A stretch of 64,000 bases of DNA from a bacterium (lineage in GTDB: Bacteria > Vulcanimicrobiota > Vulcanimicrobiia > Vulcanimicrobiales > SCRA01), in NCBI GenBank assembly GCA_004298675.1, contig SCRI01000083.1, forward strand, positions 34,437 through 98,436. Reading direction: 5' to 3'. The position numbers and the translations under genes were made by a program. Numbering within the stretch: position 1 is the first letter of the stretch; the number at the start of each line of letters is the position of its first letter. Of the stretch, positions 55,479-63,128 are shown piece by piece. A model generated the notes under the pieces. The model was given only the letters and a program-made list of their open reading frames with translations, made no database searches and had not been told where the DNA came from.

Positions 55479-55572
55479 GGGAGAGTATGGGCCTGGTGGC
55501 TCACCCGGTCTTCAAAACCGCGGAGGCCTTCGCAAGGGGGCTGGTCGGTTCGATTCCGACACTTTCCCGCCA
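55479..55572 (+). tRNA. selC: tRNA-Sec (anticodon TCA)
   Basis: 94 nt including an encoded CCA. The acceptor stem has 8 bp (GGGAGAGT with ACTTTCCC), one more than normal tRNAs. The anticodon loop is CTTCAAA with TCA at 55512-55514, the variable arm is long, the T arm is TCGG-TTCGATT-CCGA, and the discriminator is G. These are the marks of bacterial selenocysteine tRNA. It serves SelA/SelB from 42.6-45.8 kb. Confidence 0.93.
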
Positions 55573-55588
55573 GATTCGGCCGGCCAGA

Positions 55589-55748
55589 GGATACTGGTTC
55601 TGGGGCCGCCCATCAACGGCGGAGCTGTGGCAAGGCCTGCACGAAGTCACGTGCAAGGCACGCCCGGATTGGGACATCACTGCGCCCGGGCTCCGCGAGG
55701 ATTGGGAGGGTGAGCGACACCTGCACTTCCCGTATCGTGCACGCACCG
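55589..55748 (+). repeat. Inverted repeat, left arm
   Basis: About 160 bp that match 57787-57945 in inverted orientation, with roughly 20 differences counted by eye. The match begins sharply at GGATACTGG and ends at ACGCACC. The arms enclose about 2 kb of accessory genes. Confidence 0.85.
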
Positions 55749-55801
55749 CATCGGAAACGCAAGTCCGACTCAGCGGCGGCGAAGTCTCGGCTACGCCGTA
55801 G
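55589..55801 (+). pseudogene. Redoxin gene 3' fragment next to tRNA-Sec
   Basis: Starting 17 nt after tRNA-Sec, the plus strand reads GYWFWGRPSTAELWQGLHEV ... WDITAPGLREDWEGERHLHF, nearly identical to the C-terminus of the redoxin-like gene at 57775-58353, then an unrelated tail to a stop at 55801. The N-terminal redoxin domain is missing. It is a displaced gene end. Many differences from the intact copy are at third codon positions. Confidence 0.8.
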
Positions 55802-55965
55802 GCGTCTCAGCCCAGTTTAACTCGCTCCGCGTTTAACAATCCGTAAGTAGATTCGCTCTGCCCGCGCCTGATGCACCGCGAGAGACGCCCCTGGTTACTC
55901 GATCCACCGGTCGATGACCCGAGTCGGCAAGAGGAATCGGGCTAGCCCAGAGAAACAAGCAAGCG

Positions 55966-56811
55966 ATGGCGGGTGCTCCACAATCTCAACCTCCACGGGG
56001 AGCTCGAGTCCGAGACACGATCACCGGCCTTGCCGTAATCGTGATCCTAATCTTCGGGATTATTAGTGCGTTTCGCGAGCTATTCGGGCTCGGATCATGG
56101 CTTTTGACATGGCTCACGGGGCATGTGCACGTCCCGCCAGGGATGTTATCCGCCGCAATAGAGTTCTTCCAGAAGGACGTCATCGATCAACTTGCGGTGT
56201 GGATTACAGCTGCCGCAACGGTAGCACTGTGGATCGCAACGTGCGCCATCATACGAACAGGAAACGTTCAGGCCGCGATGGGCGCGCCGTTCTTGCGCGT
56301 CGATTTGGCGCCGTCGGGCCCGCGCCAACCAAACCTCCAGGGCGTCATCCAGCCGGACCCTGCTTACTTACCCGAATGGGGCCAAGAAGATCTCGCGCAT
56401 CCACAACTAGGACCGTGTGTGGTCCATGCCGCACCGGAGTACGTCAACCTTACAATTACCAATGAGCAAACGGCCCCTTTCGGGGTAAGCGGAGACATCA
56501 GAATAGCGGCTATGCTCACCTTTCCGGCGAACGCTGCGGGCGCAGAAGGGCACATTAAACGCAACGTCCGAGCCCTAGTACTCGGGACCACACCCGTTAC
56601 GGCCTCCGTTAGTGGTCCAATTTTTAATATCGGGGGCTTATCGTGGTTCCGAGTTGAACTCTTGACGCTTGCCTACAGGGACATCGGAAGCAAGGAACGT
56701 CAGGCTGGATATGGAACCGGAACCCTTATGCGGGATGTTATTGGCAACGTAACGCGCATTGTCAAGATTTTCGAGCCTGGGAAGAGGGAATTGAGAACAC
56801 CGCATGGCTAG
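55966..56811 (+). CDS. Membrane protein of unknown function
   Basis: 281 residues. Two hydrophobic spans (TGLAVIVILIFGIISAFREL region, and VWITAAATVALWIATCAIIR) bracket a short loop, followed by a soluble domain of about 170 residues with beta-like sequence (APEYVNLTITNEQTAPFGVS). Low GC and unlike the core genes. It overlaps the next small gene by 8 bp. Lies inside the inverted-repeat-bounded patch. No family recognised. Confidence 0.6.
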   Translation: MAGAPQSQPPRGARVRDTITGLAVIVILIFGIISAFRELFGLGSWLLTWLTGHVHVPPGMLSAAIEFFQKDVIDQLAVWITAAATVALWIATCAIIRTGNVQAAMGAPFLRVDLAPSGPRQPNLQGVIQPDPAYLPEWGQEDLAHPQLGPCVVHAAPEYVNLTITNEQTAPFGVSGDIRIAAMLTFPANAAGAEGHIKRNVRALVLGTTPVTASVSGPIFNIGGLSWFRVELLTLAYRDIGSKERQAGYGTGTLMRDVIGNVTRIVKIFEPGKRELRTPHG

Positions 56812-57037
56812 CAAAGAATCGCCGGCCCCCGACTCATGGTATAAGATTCACGAAGCGCCAAAGGAAAGCGCAGCTCTTGTGAGTGAGTCCGCCCCGTCTG
56901 TGGCGTACGTGCGGGCAGAAAACCCAAGCTTCCCCGAGATCGTAGGACGTACGACATACAGAGTGATCATGAAGCCGATAGAAATGCTGTCCTCGCGCCG
57001 TTGTCACGTCGCTCCTACTGACTCAAAACGCGCATAG
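56804..57037 (+). CDS. Small protein of unknown function
   Basis: 77 residues, hydrophilic, starting MASKESPAPDSWYKIHEAPK. It overlaps the membrane protein gene by 8 bp, which suggests coupling. No motifs seen. Low GC. Confidence 0.4.
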   Translation: MASKESPAPDSWYKIHEAPKESAALVSESAPSVAYVRAENPSFPEIVGRTTYRVIMKPIEMLSSRRCHVAPTDSKRA

Positions 57038-57101
57038 TGGATCGCCACGAGCCTATTTTAGGGGGAATACGCCGCAACCGGCTGGCAAGGAGAGCGGCGC
57101 G

Positions 57102-57296
57102 TTAGCCGTTTTCAGAGCGGCCCACGAGCTTTCCATCTATGCAAGCGCCTGTAACGTTGACTGAGACGGACCCCGGCTCCAGCGACATCGGTGTGAGCAT
57201 CAAAAGCATTTGCCGGACGACCTCGCGCACGTCATCCTCTTCAAGGGCGCCGCTTGCTGTTACCTCGACGTTGAGCTGTACGAGATGTGTTGCCAC
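57102..57296 (-). CDS. Possible small protein
   Basis: 64 residues from a GTG (ATHLVQLNVEVTASGALEED ... SVNVTGACIDGKLVGRSENG). The sequence is balanced in composition and looks protein-like, with a beta-helix-beta pattern. AAGG lies about nine bases upstream. It overlaps the end of the DUF6582-like gene by 56 bp in another frame, so one of the two boundaries may be wrong. Confidence 0.4.
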   Translation of the reverse strand: MATHLVQLNVEVTASGALEEDDVREVVRQMLLMLTPMSLEPGSVSVNVTGACIDGKLVGRSENG

Positions 57297-57678
57297 GCTG
57301 CGTGGCCTTCTTTCTTCGGGTTGCCGCGGCCTTACGCGCTGCTGCTTTTGCAACACCGGTGCGTTTGCGCGTGGCCGCGCCGCGTTTGGCGCTCTCCGCG
57401 CGATGCGGTTGCGGATGGACACCGAGCTCGGTCCATGAACTTTCGGAGAGATCGATGCCGTAATGACGCGCCGCTTTCTTGATGTTAGCGAATGCCAAGG
57501 CGCGGTCGGCTTCCGAGGCATCGGTAATTTGGTCGAAGCGCGCTACTGCGTTGCGCGTGTGTTTCTTATCGGTCAGCGGCTCTTTGCGCTGCTTCGGAAA
57601 GGCGAACACCGAGTCCGGCAAATCGCTTTGCATCGTGAGCGTGCCATGTTTTTCGTGAGGTTTCCATGTAGCTCTCAT
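57241..57678 (-). CDS. DUF6582-like protein with histone-H1-like tail
   Basis: 145 residues. The core DSVFAFPKQRKEPLTDKKHT-R-N-A-V-A-R-F with DASEADRALAFANIKKAARH resembles the small DUF6582 proteins found on phages and chromosomes. The last 55 residues are Lys/Arg/Ala/Thr-rich (KAAARKAAATRRKKATQRGN), like bacterial histone-H1-type DNA-binding tails. DNA or RNA binding is inferred. Start at 57678 or at a later ATG (57633). Confidence 0.65.
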   Translation of the reverse strand: MRATWKPHEKHGTLTMQSDLPDSVFAFPKQRKEPLTDKKHTRNAVARFDQITDASEADRALAFANIKKAARHYGIDLSESSWTELGVHPQPHRAESAKRGAATRKRTGVAKAAARKAAATRRKKATQRGNTSRTAQRRGNSKRRP

Positions 57679-57774
57679 GCCCGCCGTGTACCCACGGTGT
57701 GAGGTCTTGCAGCGCAGCAGCGGCACGGTTGGCCGGCGGCGTGGCGTCCGCTTGTTCGATGGCGGGTCCGGCAC

Positions 57775-58353
57775 TCACGCCGGCTTGGTGCGTGGACGAT
57801 AAGGGAAGTGCAGGCGGCGCTCGCCTTCCCAATCCTCACGCAGTCCGGGCGCGGTGATATCCCAGTCAGGACGCACCTTGCGCGTGACTTCGCGCAGGTC
57901 TTGCCACAGCTCCGCCGTTGATGGGCGCCCCCAGAACCAGTATCCGTTGTAGATCTTGTAGATCACCAAGTCCGGCTCCAGCACGAGCGTATGCGGGATC
58001 ATCGGGTCGTGCGTGGAGTCCGTGTACTCCTGGATCTGGAGATCTTTCTGAATCGTGCGCCGCTGATCCGAGAGAAACGGCCACTGCGCGCCGACGGCAT
58101 CGCGAAACTCGTTGAGTTCGTAAAGGTTGTCGGTGGCGATCGTCACGATGCGTGTATACGCCACGGCGATCTTCGGATAGAAAGCCGCCAGCTCCAAGTG
58201 CTGCTGATGGTCCTTCGGGCAGAAGTGCCCGCGTGACAGCAAGAGGATCATCGGATTGCCGTCTTGCAGCTCGCTCAAGCGCCGCCGGACTTTCGTGTGG
58301 TCCGTCAGCTCGTAGTCGGGAAAATGTGCTCCCGGGACGATGTCCGCGCGCAT
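57775..58353 (-). CDS. Redoxin/peroxiredoxin-like protein
   Basis: 192-residue AhpC/TSA-like protein. The N-terminal IVPGAHFPDYELTDHTKVRR and MILLLSRGHFCPKDHQQH place a single cysteine (F-C-P-K-D) at the peroxidatic position; no resolving Cys is obvious. RIVTIATDNLYELNEFRD and LVLEPDLVIYKIYNGYWFWG follow. It could reduce peroxides or act with thioredoxin. Its 3' end is repeated in inverted orientation beside tRNA-Sec. Confidence 0.82.
   Translation of the reverse strand: MRADIVPGAHFPDYELTDHTKVRRRLSELQDGNPMILLLSRGHFCPKDHQQHLELAAFYPKIAVAYTRIVTIATDNLYELNEFRDAVGAQWPFLSDQRRTIQKDLQIQEYTDSTHDPMIPHTLVLEPDLVIYKIYNGYWFWGRPSTAELWQDLREVTRKVRPDWDITAPGLREDWEGERRLHFPYRPRTKPA
57787..57945 (-). repeat. Inverted repeat, right arm (within redoxin gene)
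   Basis: Partner of 55589-55748. This arm is part of the intact redoxin-like gene, so it is probably the parental copy or its close homologue. Confidence 0.85.
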
Positions 58354-58429
58354 GGCCGCTTTCGCCTCCGTCGTTGGGTAGGGCTAGTATACCGAATGGG
58401 TACACGGTTGCCATGGCCGTTCCTCCGTC

Positions 58430-59245
58430 ATGACGGAGCGTACCAAGCTCCTGATCCTCGCCCTCGGTGGCCTGCTGATGTTGGCGGGCGCGGGTAGCTT
58501 CGCGCGGCACGCGCTCGCTGCGGGGATTCCGCTGCTGCTCGTGGGTGTGGCGGTGATCGTCTACGGTGGCTTCCTGCCGCCGCACCCAGCCCCGTCGGTG
58601 GAGGTGCCGGCTCGAACGGTCGCGCTCGAAGCCGTGCTCGACGAGCCGTTGAGCCGCTGGCTATGGCTCGTGAAGTGGCTGCTGGCGATCCCGCATTTCG
58701 TGGTGTTGGCGTTGCTGCTGCCTGCGTTTTCCGTGCTGACCGTCGTCGCGTTCTTTGCCATTCTCTTCACGGAGCGCTATCCGCCCGCGCTCTTCGCCAC
58801 CAACGTCGGCATTCTGCGCTGGGGCTGGCGTGTGGGTTACTATGCGTACAGCACGCTCGGCAGCGACCGTTATCCGCCGTTCACGCTGCAGCAGCGTGAG
58901 TATCCCGCTGCCTTCACGGTCGCGTATCCGCCGCGCCTCTCGCGCGGACTGGTTCTGGTGAAATGGTGGCTGCTGGCCGTGCCACACTACCTCATTGTCG
59001 GAGCCTTCGTGGCCAACGGCGGTGAGCGCGCCGGCCTGACCACAGTCCTCGTCGTATGCGCCGCCGTGGGCCTTGCGTTCACCGGCCGCTATCCGCGCGG
59101 ACTCTACGACTTCATCATGGGGCTGAACCGCTGGACCTATCGCGTCATTGCCTACGCCGCGCTGCTCCGCGACGAATACCCCGCGTTCCACTTGGACCCT
59201 GGTGGCAGCGAGCCGGTCCCGACGAGTAAGATCGAGCCTGTTTGA
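58430..59245 (+). CDS. DUF4389 membrane protein
   Basis: 271 residues. Two N-terminal membrane spans, then two DUF4389-type units, each with a membrane segment and a motif (RWLWLVKWLLAIPHFVVLAL ... ERYPPALF; LVLVKWWLLAVPHYLIVGAF ... GRYPRGLYDF). Bacterial DUF4389 proteins are uncharacterised integral membrane proteins. Followed by a strong terminator. Confidence 0.88.
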   Translation: MTERTKLLILALGGLLMLAGAGSFARHALAAGIPLLLVGVAVIVYGGFLPPHPAPSVEVPARTVALEAVLDEPLSRWLWLVKWLLAIPHFVVLALLLPAFSVLTVVAFFAILFTERYPPALFATNVGILRWGWRVGYYAYSTLGSDRYPPFTLQQREYPAAFTVAYPPRLSRGLVLVKWWLLAVPHYLIVGAFVANGGERAGLTTVLVVCAAVGLAFTGRYPRGLYDFIMGLNRWTYRVIAYAALLRDEYPAFHLDPGGSEPVPTSKIEPV

Positions 59246-59248
59246 CCG

Positions 59249-59300
59249 CATGGCCGAGCCGGCATCGATTCGGCTGGCCATGCGTATCGTGCTCATACGC
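59249..59300 (+). terminator. Tandem hairpins after DUF4389 gene
   Basis: CATGGCCGAGCCG pairs with CGGCTGGCCATG (59249-59282; 12 bp, one bulged G), followed at once by GCGTAT/ATACGC (59282-59300, loop CGTGCTC). They lie 3 bp after the stop. Confidence 0.7.
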
Positions 59301-59421
59301 TGAACGGGTGCGCCAGGCCGGCTCGCTTTCCAAACGTCGTACCTGCCGGTACAACCGTTAACCCGCGGGCGAGTGCGCTACGTCCGCTCCCTTGGTAGCA
59401 TCAACGCTCAGGGAGAGTGAG

Positions 59422-60672
59422 ATGCACCCCAAGATCGTTCCCGGAGATACAGCCTGGCTGCTCTTCTCAGCGGCTCTCGTCATGCTCATGACGCCCGCGT
59501 TGGGCTTCTTTTACGGCGGGCTCGTCCGGCGCAAGAACGTCCTCTCCACGATCATGCACAGCTTCTTCATCCTCTGTCTGATCAGCGTGCAGTGGGTGGC
59601 CTGGGGCTATACGCTGGCGTTCGGGCCGGACGTGCACGGCTGGGGCATCATCGGCAATCTCTCCTGGCTAGGGCTCAACCACGTTGGCTTGGCCCCCAAT
59701 CCCGACTACGGCTCCACGGTCCCGCAGCTCGCGTTCGTCGCCTTCCAGATGATGTTCGCCGTCATCACGCCCGCGCTCATCACCGGCGCGTTCGCGGAAC
59801 GCAAACGCTTCAAGGCCTTTGTCATCTTCACGCTGCTCTGGGCGACGTTCGTCTACGATCCGGTAGCGCATTGGGTCTGGGGTCACGGCGGCTGGCTGAG
59901 CCGTTTGGGCACGTTGGACTTCGCCGGCGGCACCGTGGTGGAGATTGCCAGCGGCGTCTCGGCGCTGGTGGCGGCAATGGTGCTGGGTCCGCGCATCGAG
60001 TTCGAGCGCGGTGAGGGCGATCCCACCGAACCCTACAATGCGGCGATGACGATCCTGGGCGCGGGGCTGCTGTGGTTCGGCTGGTTCGGCTTCAACGCCG
60101 GCAGCGCCATCACGTCGGGCGGGCTGGCCGCCAATGCGTTCGTCGCCACCAACACTGCCGGCGCCATGGCCGCGCTGACGTGGATGACTATCTCGTGGAT
60201 GCACCGCGGCACGCCCAGCGTGCTGGGCGCGACCGTTGGCGCCATCGCCGGCTTGGTTGCGATCACCCCCGCGGCCGGCTACGTGGGCGTGTCGGCGTCG
60301 GTGCTCATCGGCATGGGCGCCGCGCTGGCCTGCTATCTCTGCGTCCACTTCATACGGCGCAGCGACGTGGACGACGTGCTGGACGTCTTTGCGATCCACG
60401 GCGTGGGCGGTGTGTGGGGTATGTTGGCTACCGGGCTTTTCGCGACGCTTGCGATCAATCCAGCCGCGGCCAACGGGCTCTTGTACGGGAACGTGCATCA
60501 ATTCGCGATCCAGGCTCTGGCGGTGGCCGTGACGTTCGTCTACTGCGGCGTGATGACGTTCGTGGTGCTCAAGGTCGTGAACGCGTTCGTCCCACTGCGC
60601 GTCAGCGAGCAGGAGGAGGCCATGGGCCTGGACGCCACGCAGCACCGGGAGGTCGTCGCCTCCGCGCCGTAA
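59422..60672 (+). CDS. amt: Ammonium transporter
   Basis: 416-residue Amt/MEP/Rh channel with about eleven membrane spans. FYGGLVRRKNVLSTIMHSF is the family start, YDPVAHWVWGHGGWLSRLG carries the first pore histidine and IHGVGGVWGMLATGLF the second. GGGAG precedes the ATG at 59422. No glnK gene is adjacent, though amt is usually paired with a PII protein. Confidence 0.95.
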   Translation: MHPKIVPGDTAWLLFSAALVMLMTPALGFFYGGLVRRKNVLSTIMHSFFILCLISVQWVAWGYTLAFGPDVHGWGIIGNLSWLGLNHVGLAPNPDYGSTVPQLAFVAFQMMFAVITPALITGAFAERKRFKAFVIFTLLWATFVYDPVAHWVWGHGGWLSRLGTLDFAGGTVVEIASGVSALVAAMVLGPRIEFERGEGDPTEPYNAAMTILGAGLLWFGWFGFNAGSAITSGGLAANAFVATNTAGAMAALTWMTISWMHRGTPSVLGATVGAIAGLVAITPAAGYVGVSASVLIGMGAALACYLCVHFIRRSDVDDVLDVFAIHGVGGVWGMLATGLFATLAINPAAANGLLYGNVHQFAIQALAVAVTFVYCGVMTFVVLKVVNAFVPLRVSEQEEAMGLDATQHREVVASAP

Positions 60673-60712
60673 CGACCCTTTCGGCGGCTCCCGCGCGGAG
60701 CAGAAGGATCGT

Positions 60713-62272
60713 ATGGATGATCGAGGCGCCGGTGAGCGCGATCTCACCGACGAGCAATGCGCTATTGTCGAAGCGGCCCGGCGCGGAGAGAGCTTCAAAG
60801 TCACGGCGTTCGCGGGTACCGGCAAGACCACGTCGTTGACCGAGGCGGCACGTGCGTTACCGAACCGGCACGTACTCTATCTGGTCTTCAACAAGGCGCA
60901 GCAGCAGGCGGCGGCGCGGCGCTTCGCGGCACTTAAGCACCGCGATCCACAACTGACGATCGAAGCACGCACCGCGCACAGCATCGCCTGGAGACTCTTC
61001 GGCGGCCGCCGCTACCGCGGCCGCCTAGCGCGCGACACACACGGTGCCTTCCGCGCCTGGGTGAGCTACCTGCTGGATCGCAATCTGGTGTGGGGCGCGA
61101 AGAGCGATGCGCGGGTCGATGCCGCGTGGGCGGTGGTCGACACGCTGGGTGCTTTCCTCGCGTCCGATGCCTTTGAATTCGGTCCCGAGCATCTGCCCGC
61201 CCGCGCCGCGCAGCGCGGCGACTCCGTGCTCAACGCCGCGCGCAGCCTCTGGCAAGAGCTCGATGGCTCCTCCTCCGGTTCCCTGCCCGTCACGCATGAC
61301 GTCTACCTCAAAGCGTGGCAGCTCTCGCAGCCGGTGCTGCCGTGGTGCGAGGTCGTGCTGTACGACGAAGCCCAGGACGCGACTCCCGCTATGCTCGATG
61401 TGGTGAAGCATCAGCGCAAGCTGCAAACGATCTACGTGGGCGACCAGCACCAGCAGATCTACGAGTTCCGCGGCGCCGTGAATGCGCTACGCAGCCTGCA
61501 TCTCCCGGAGTATCCGCTGACGCGAACCTGGCGCTTTGGCGAGCGCATCGCCGCCGTTGCCAACGGCATTCTGCAAGCCAAGGGCGAGACGCGCCACCTG
61601 CGGCCCAGCGCGCCTCGCCGCGATACCGTGGAGACCGGCTTTCCCAAAGTCTGCGACCTCGTGCTCTCGCGCACGAACGTGGGCTTGGTGGAACAGGCGC
61701 TGCGCTGTACGGAACGTAAAGCGAGCTTCTTCATTCGCGGCGCGACCGACGCTGAGACCGGCGCGGCCGCCAACGGCTTCGGCGAACTGCGCGGCAGGCT
61801 GCTGGCGGCGCACAGTCTTTGGAGCGGCAGGCGGACGCGTCACCCCGCGTTTGCCGCATTCGAGTCTTGGGAGGCCCTGCGGCGTATGGCCGATGCCGAT
61901 GGCGGCGAGGCCTTCCGCCCCTACGTGCGCCTCGTGGAGCAGCACGGCGCACGTACGCCTGCGCTCGTGGCCAAGCTGCGCAACCACGCCGTTGAGAACG
62001 AGGGCGTGGCCGACGTCGTGCTCTCGACGGTACATCGCTTCAAAGGAGAGCAGGCGCGGCGCGTCGCGCTGGCCGACGACTACTGGGAGTTTGCCTCACG
62101 CCGCAAGGGCGAGGAGCATGCCGCGCTCGATGAAGCCGAGGCCAACATCGCATACGTGGCCGTGACGCGGGCCATGGAAGAGCTGTGGATGGGCGGCGCT
62201 CAGGCCACGCTGCAAAGCTCCCTTGCGCTGCTGGGCGTCTCCCTCCCCGTGCGCGGCGCCGCCGTTAGGTGA
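60713..62272 (+). CDS. UvrD/Rep-like superfamily 1 helicase
   Basis: 519-residue SF1A helicase, short, resembling the FBH1-like group. Motif I is AFAGTGKTTS at 32-41, motif II is VLYDEAQDATPAML, motif III is VGDQHQQIYEFRGAV, motif V is LSTVHRFKGEQARRVAL and motif VI is AYVAVTRAMEELWMG. It probably unwinds DNA during repair or limits RecA filaments. AGAAGGA lies upstream of the ATG. Overlaps the convergent GNAT gene by 8 bp. Confidence 0.9.
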   Translation: MDDRGAGERDLTDEQCAIVEAARRGESFKVTAFAGTGKTTSLTEAARALPNRHVLYLVFNKAQQQAAARRFAALKHRDPQLTIEARTAHSIAWRLFGGRRYRGRLARDTHGAFRAWVSYLLDRNLVWGAKSDARVDAAWAVVDTLGAFLASDAFEFGPEHLPARAAQRGDSVLNAARSLWQELDGSSSGSLPVTHDVYLKAWQLSQPVLPWCEVVLYDEAQDATPAMLDVVKHQRKLQTIYVGDQHQQIYEFRGAVNALRSLHLPEYPLTRTWRFGERIAAVANGILQAKGETRHLRPSAPRRDTVETGFPKVCDLVLSRTNVGLVEQALRCTERKASFFIRGATDAETGAAANGFGELRGRLLAAHSLWSGRRTRHPAFAAFESWEALRRMADADGGEAFRPYVRLVEQHGARTPALVAKLRNHAVENEGVADVVLSTVHRFKGEQARRVALADDYWEFASRRKGEEHAALDEAEANIAYVAVTRAMEELWMGGAQATLQSSLALLGVSLPVRGAAVR

Positions 62273-63128
62273 GGTGCGGCGCGGTGTGGCGCCGTGCGTT
62301 CTGCGGCAGGTAGATGAGGGTGCGCAGGGCTCCGGCTTCGGTGAATCCGAGGCGCTCGTACAGACGGCGTGCAGTGTGGTTGAAATCGTTGACGCAGAGC
62401 GAGAGCGTGGGATGCCCTTCCTCGAACAGGGTTTGGCAGACGGCATGGAGGCCGGCCGAGGCATAACCGCGCCCCCGGTACTCCGGCGGCGTGAAGACGC
62501 CTTGCAATTGCGTGGTCCGTGCCGTTACCGCACCGATGCTGACCTTGAATCGCAGTTGCCCTTCGTCGGTCCAGACCCAGCTCCAGCCACGTTCGATGTT
62601 GCGGCGGGTGCCCTCACGAAACGACGAAAAGTCGGCACGCCGGGGATCGAAGCCCAACTCCTCGGCGGTCATCGCCGCGGCGTGATATGCCACCATCTCG
62701 AGGTCCGCAAACTCGGCGCGCCGTACGCGCGCATGCGGCGCGGGGCGAAGCTGCTGCGGCGTGAGCGCGTAGACCGGCTGGCACGCGCGCACGACCGGGG
62801 GTTCGCCGAAGGCCTCGCGTGCCATGGACTCGATGTACTCGACATCCGCGACCGTGCCCACGAGCAGGCTCGGCCGGCGCGAGCGCACGAGGAGTTCAGC
62901 CAGCGCCGCGCGTGCGGCATCCGAGGCGCCGGCGATCACGATCTGCGGCCCGAGATAGAGCATACCGGCCACGCGCTTGCCGTCCCACGCGACGTAGATC
63001 GGCGCGTGAAGCACCAACGATTCGCTCGTGAGCATCCACGCGAGAAATGCGTTCTCATACGGTGCGCGCTCGAGAAAGGCGAGCACCGCATCGCGGTCGC
63101 CTGCTTCGATGCGTCGTACGTCCATCAT
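62265..63128 (-). CDS. GNAT acetyltransferase with N-terminal DUF4081-like domain
   Basis: 287 residues. The C-terminal GNAT domain has the acetyl-CoA loop TPPEYRGRGYASAGLHAVCQ and NHTARRLYERLGFTEAG. The N-terminal half (RIEAGDRDAVLAFLERAPYE ... ENAFLAWMLTSE) is a second, degenerate GNAT-like domain as in DUF4081 proteins. Substrate unknown. Overlaps the upstream cyclase-like stop by 4 bp. Confidence 0.88.
   Translation of the reverse strand: MMDVRRIEAGDRDAVLAFLERAPYENAFLAWMLTSESLVLHAPIYVAWDGKRVAGMLYLGPQIVIAGASDAARAALAELLVRSRRPSLLVGTVADVEYIESMAREAFGEPPVVRACQPVYALTPQQLRPAPHARVRRAEFADLEMVAYHAAAMTAEELGFDPRRADFSSFREGTRRNIERGWSWVWTDEGQLRFKVSIGAVTARTTQLQGVFTPPEYRGRGYASAGLHAVCQTLFEEGHPTLSLCVNDFNHTARRLYERLGFTEAGALRTLIYLPQNARRHTAPHLT

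Noticed and set aside
55589-55801. A complete small gene after tRNA-Sec
   Set aside because: It matches only the C-terminal third of the redoxin-like protein, with no start of its own outside the tRNA; a displaced fragment fits better.
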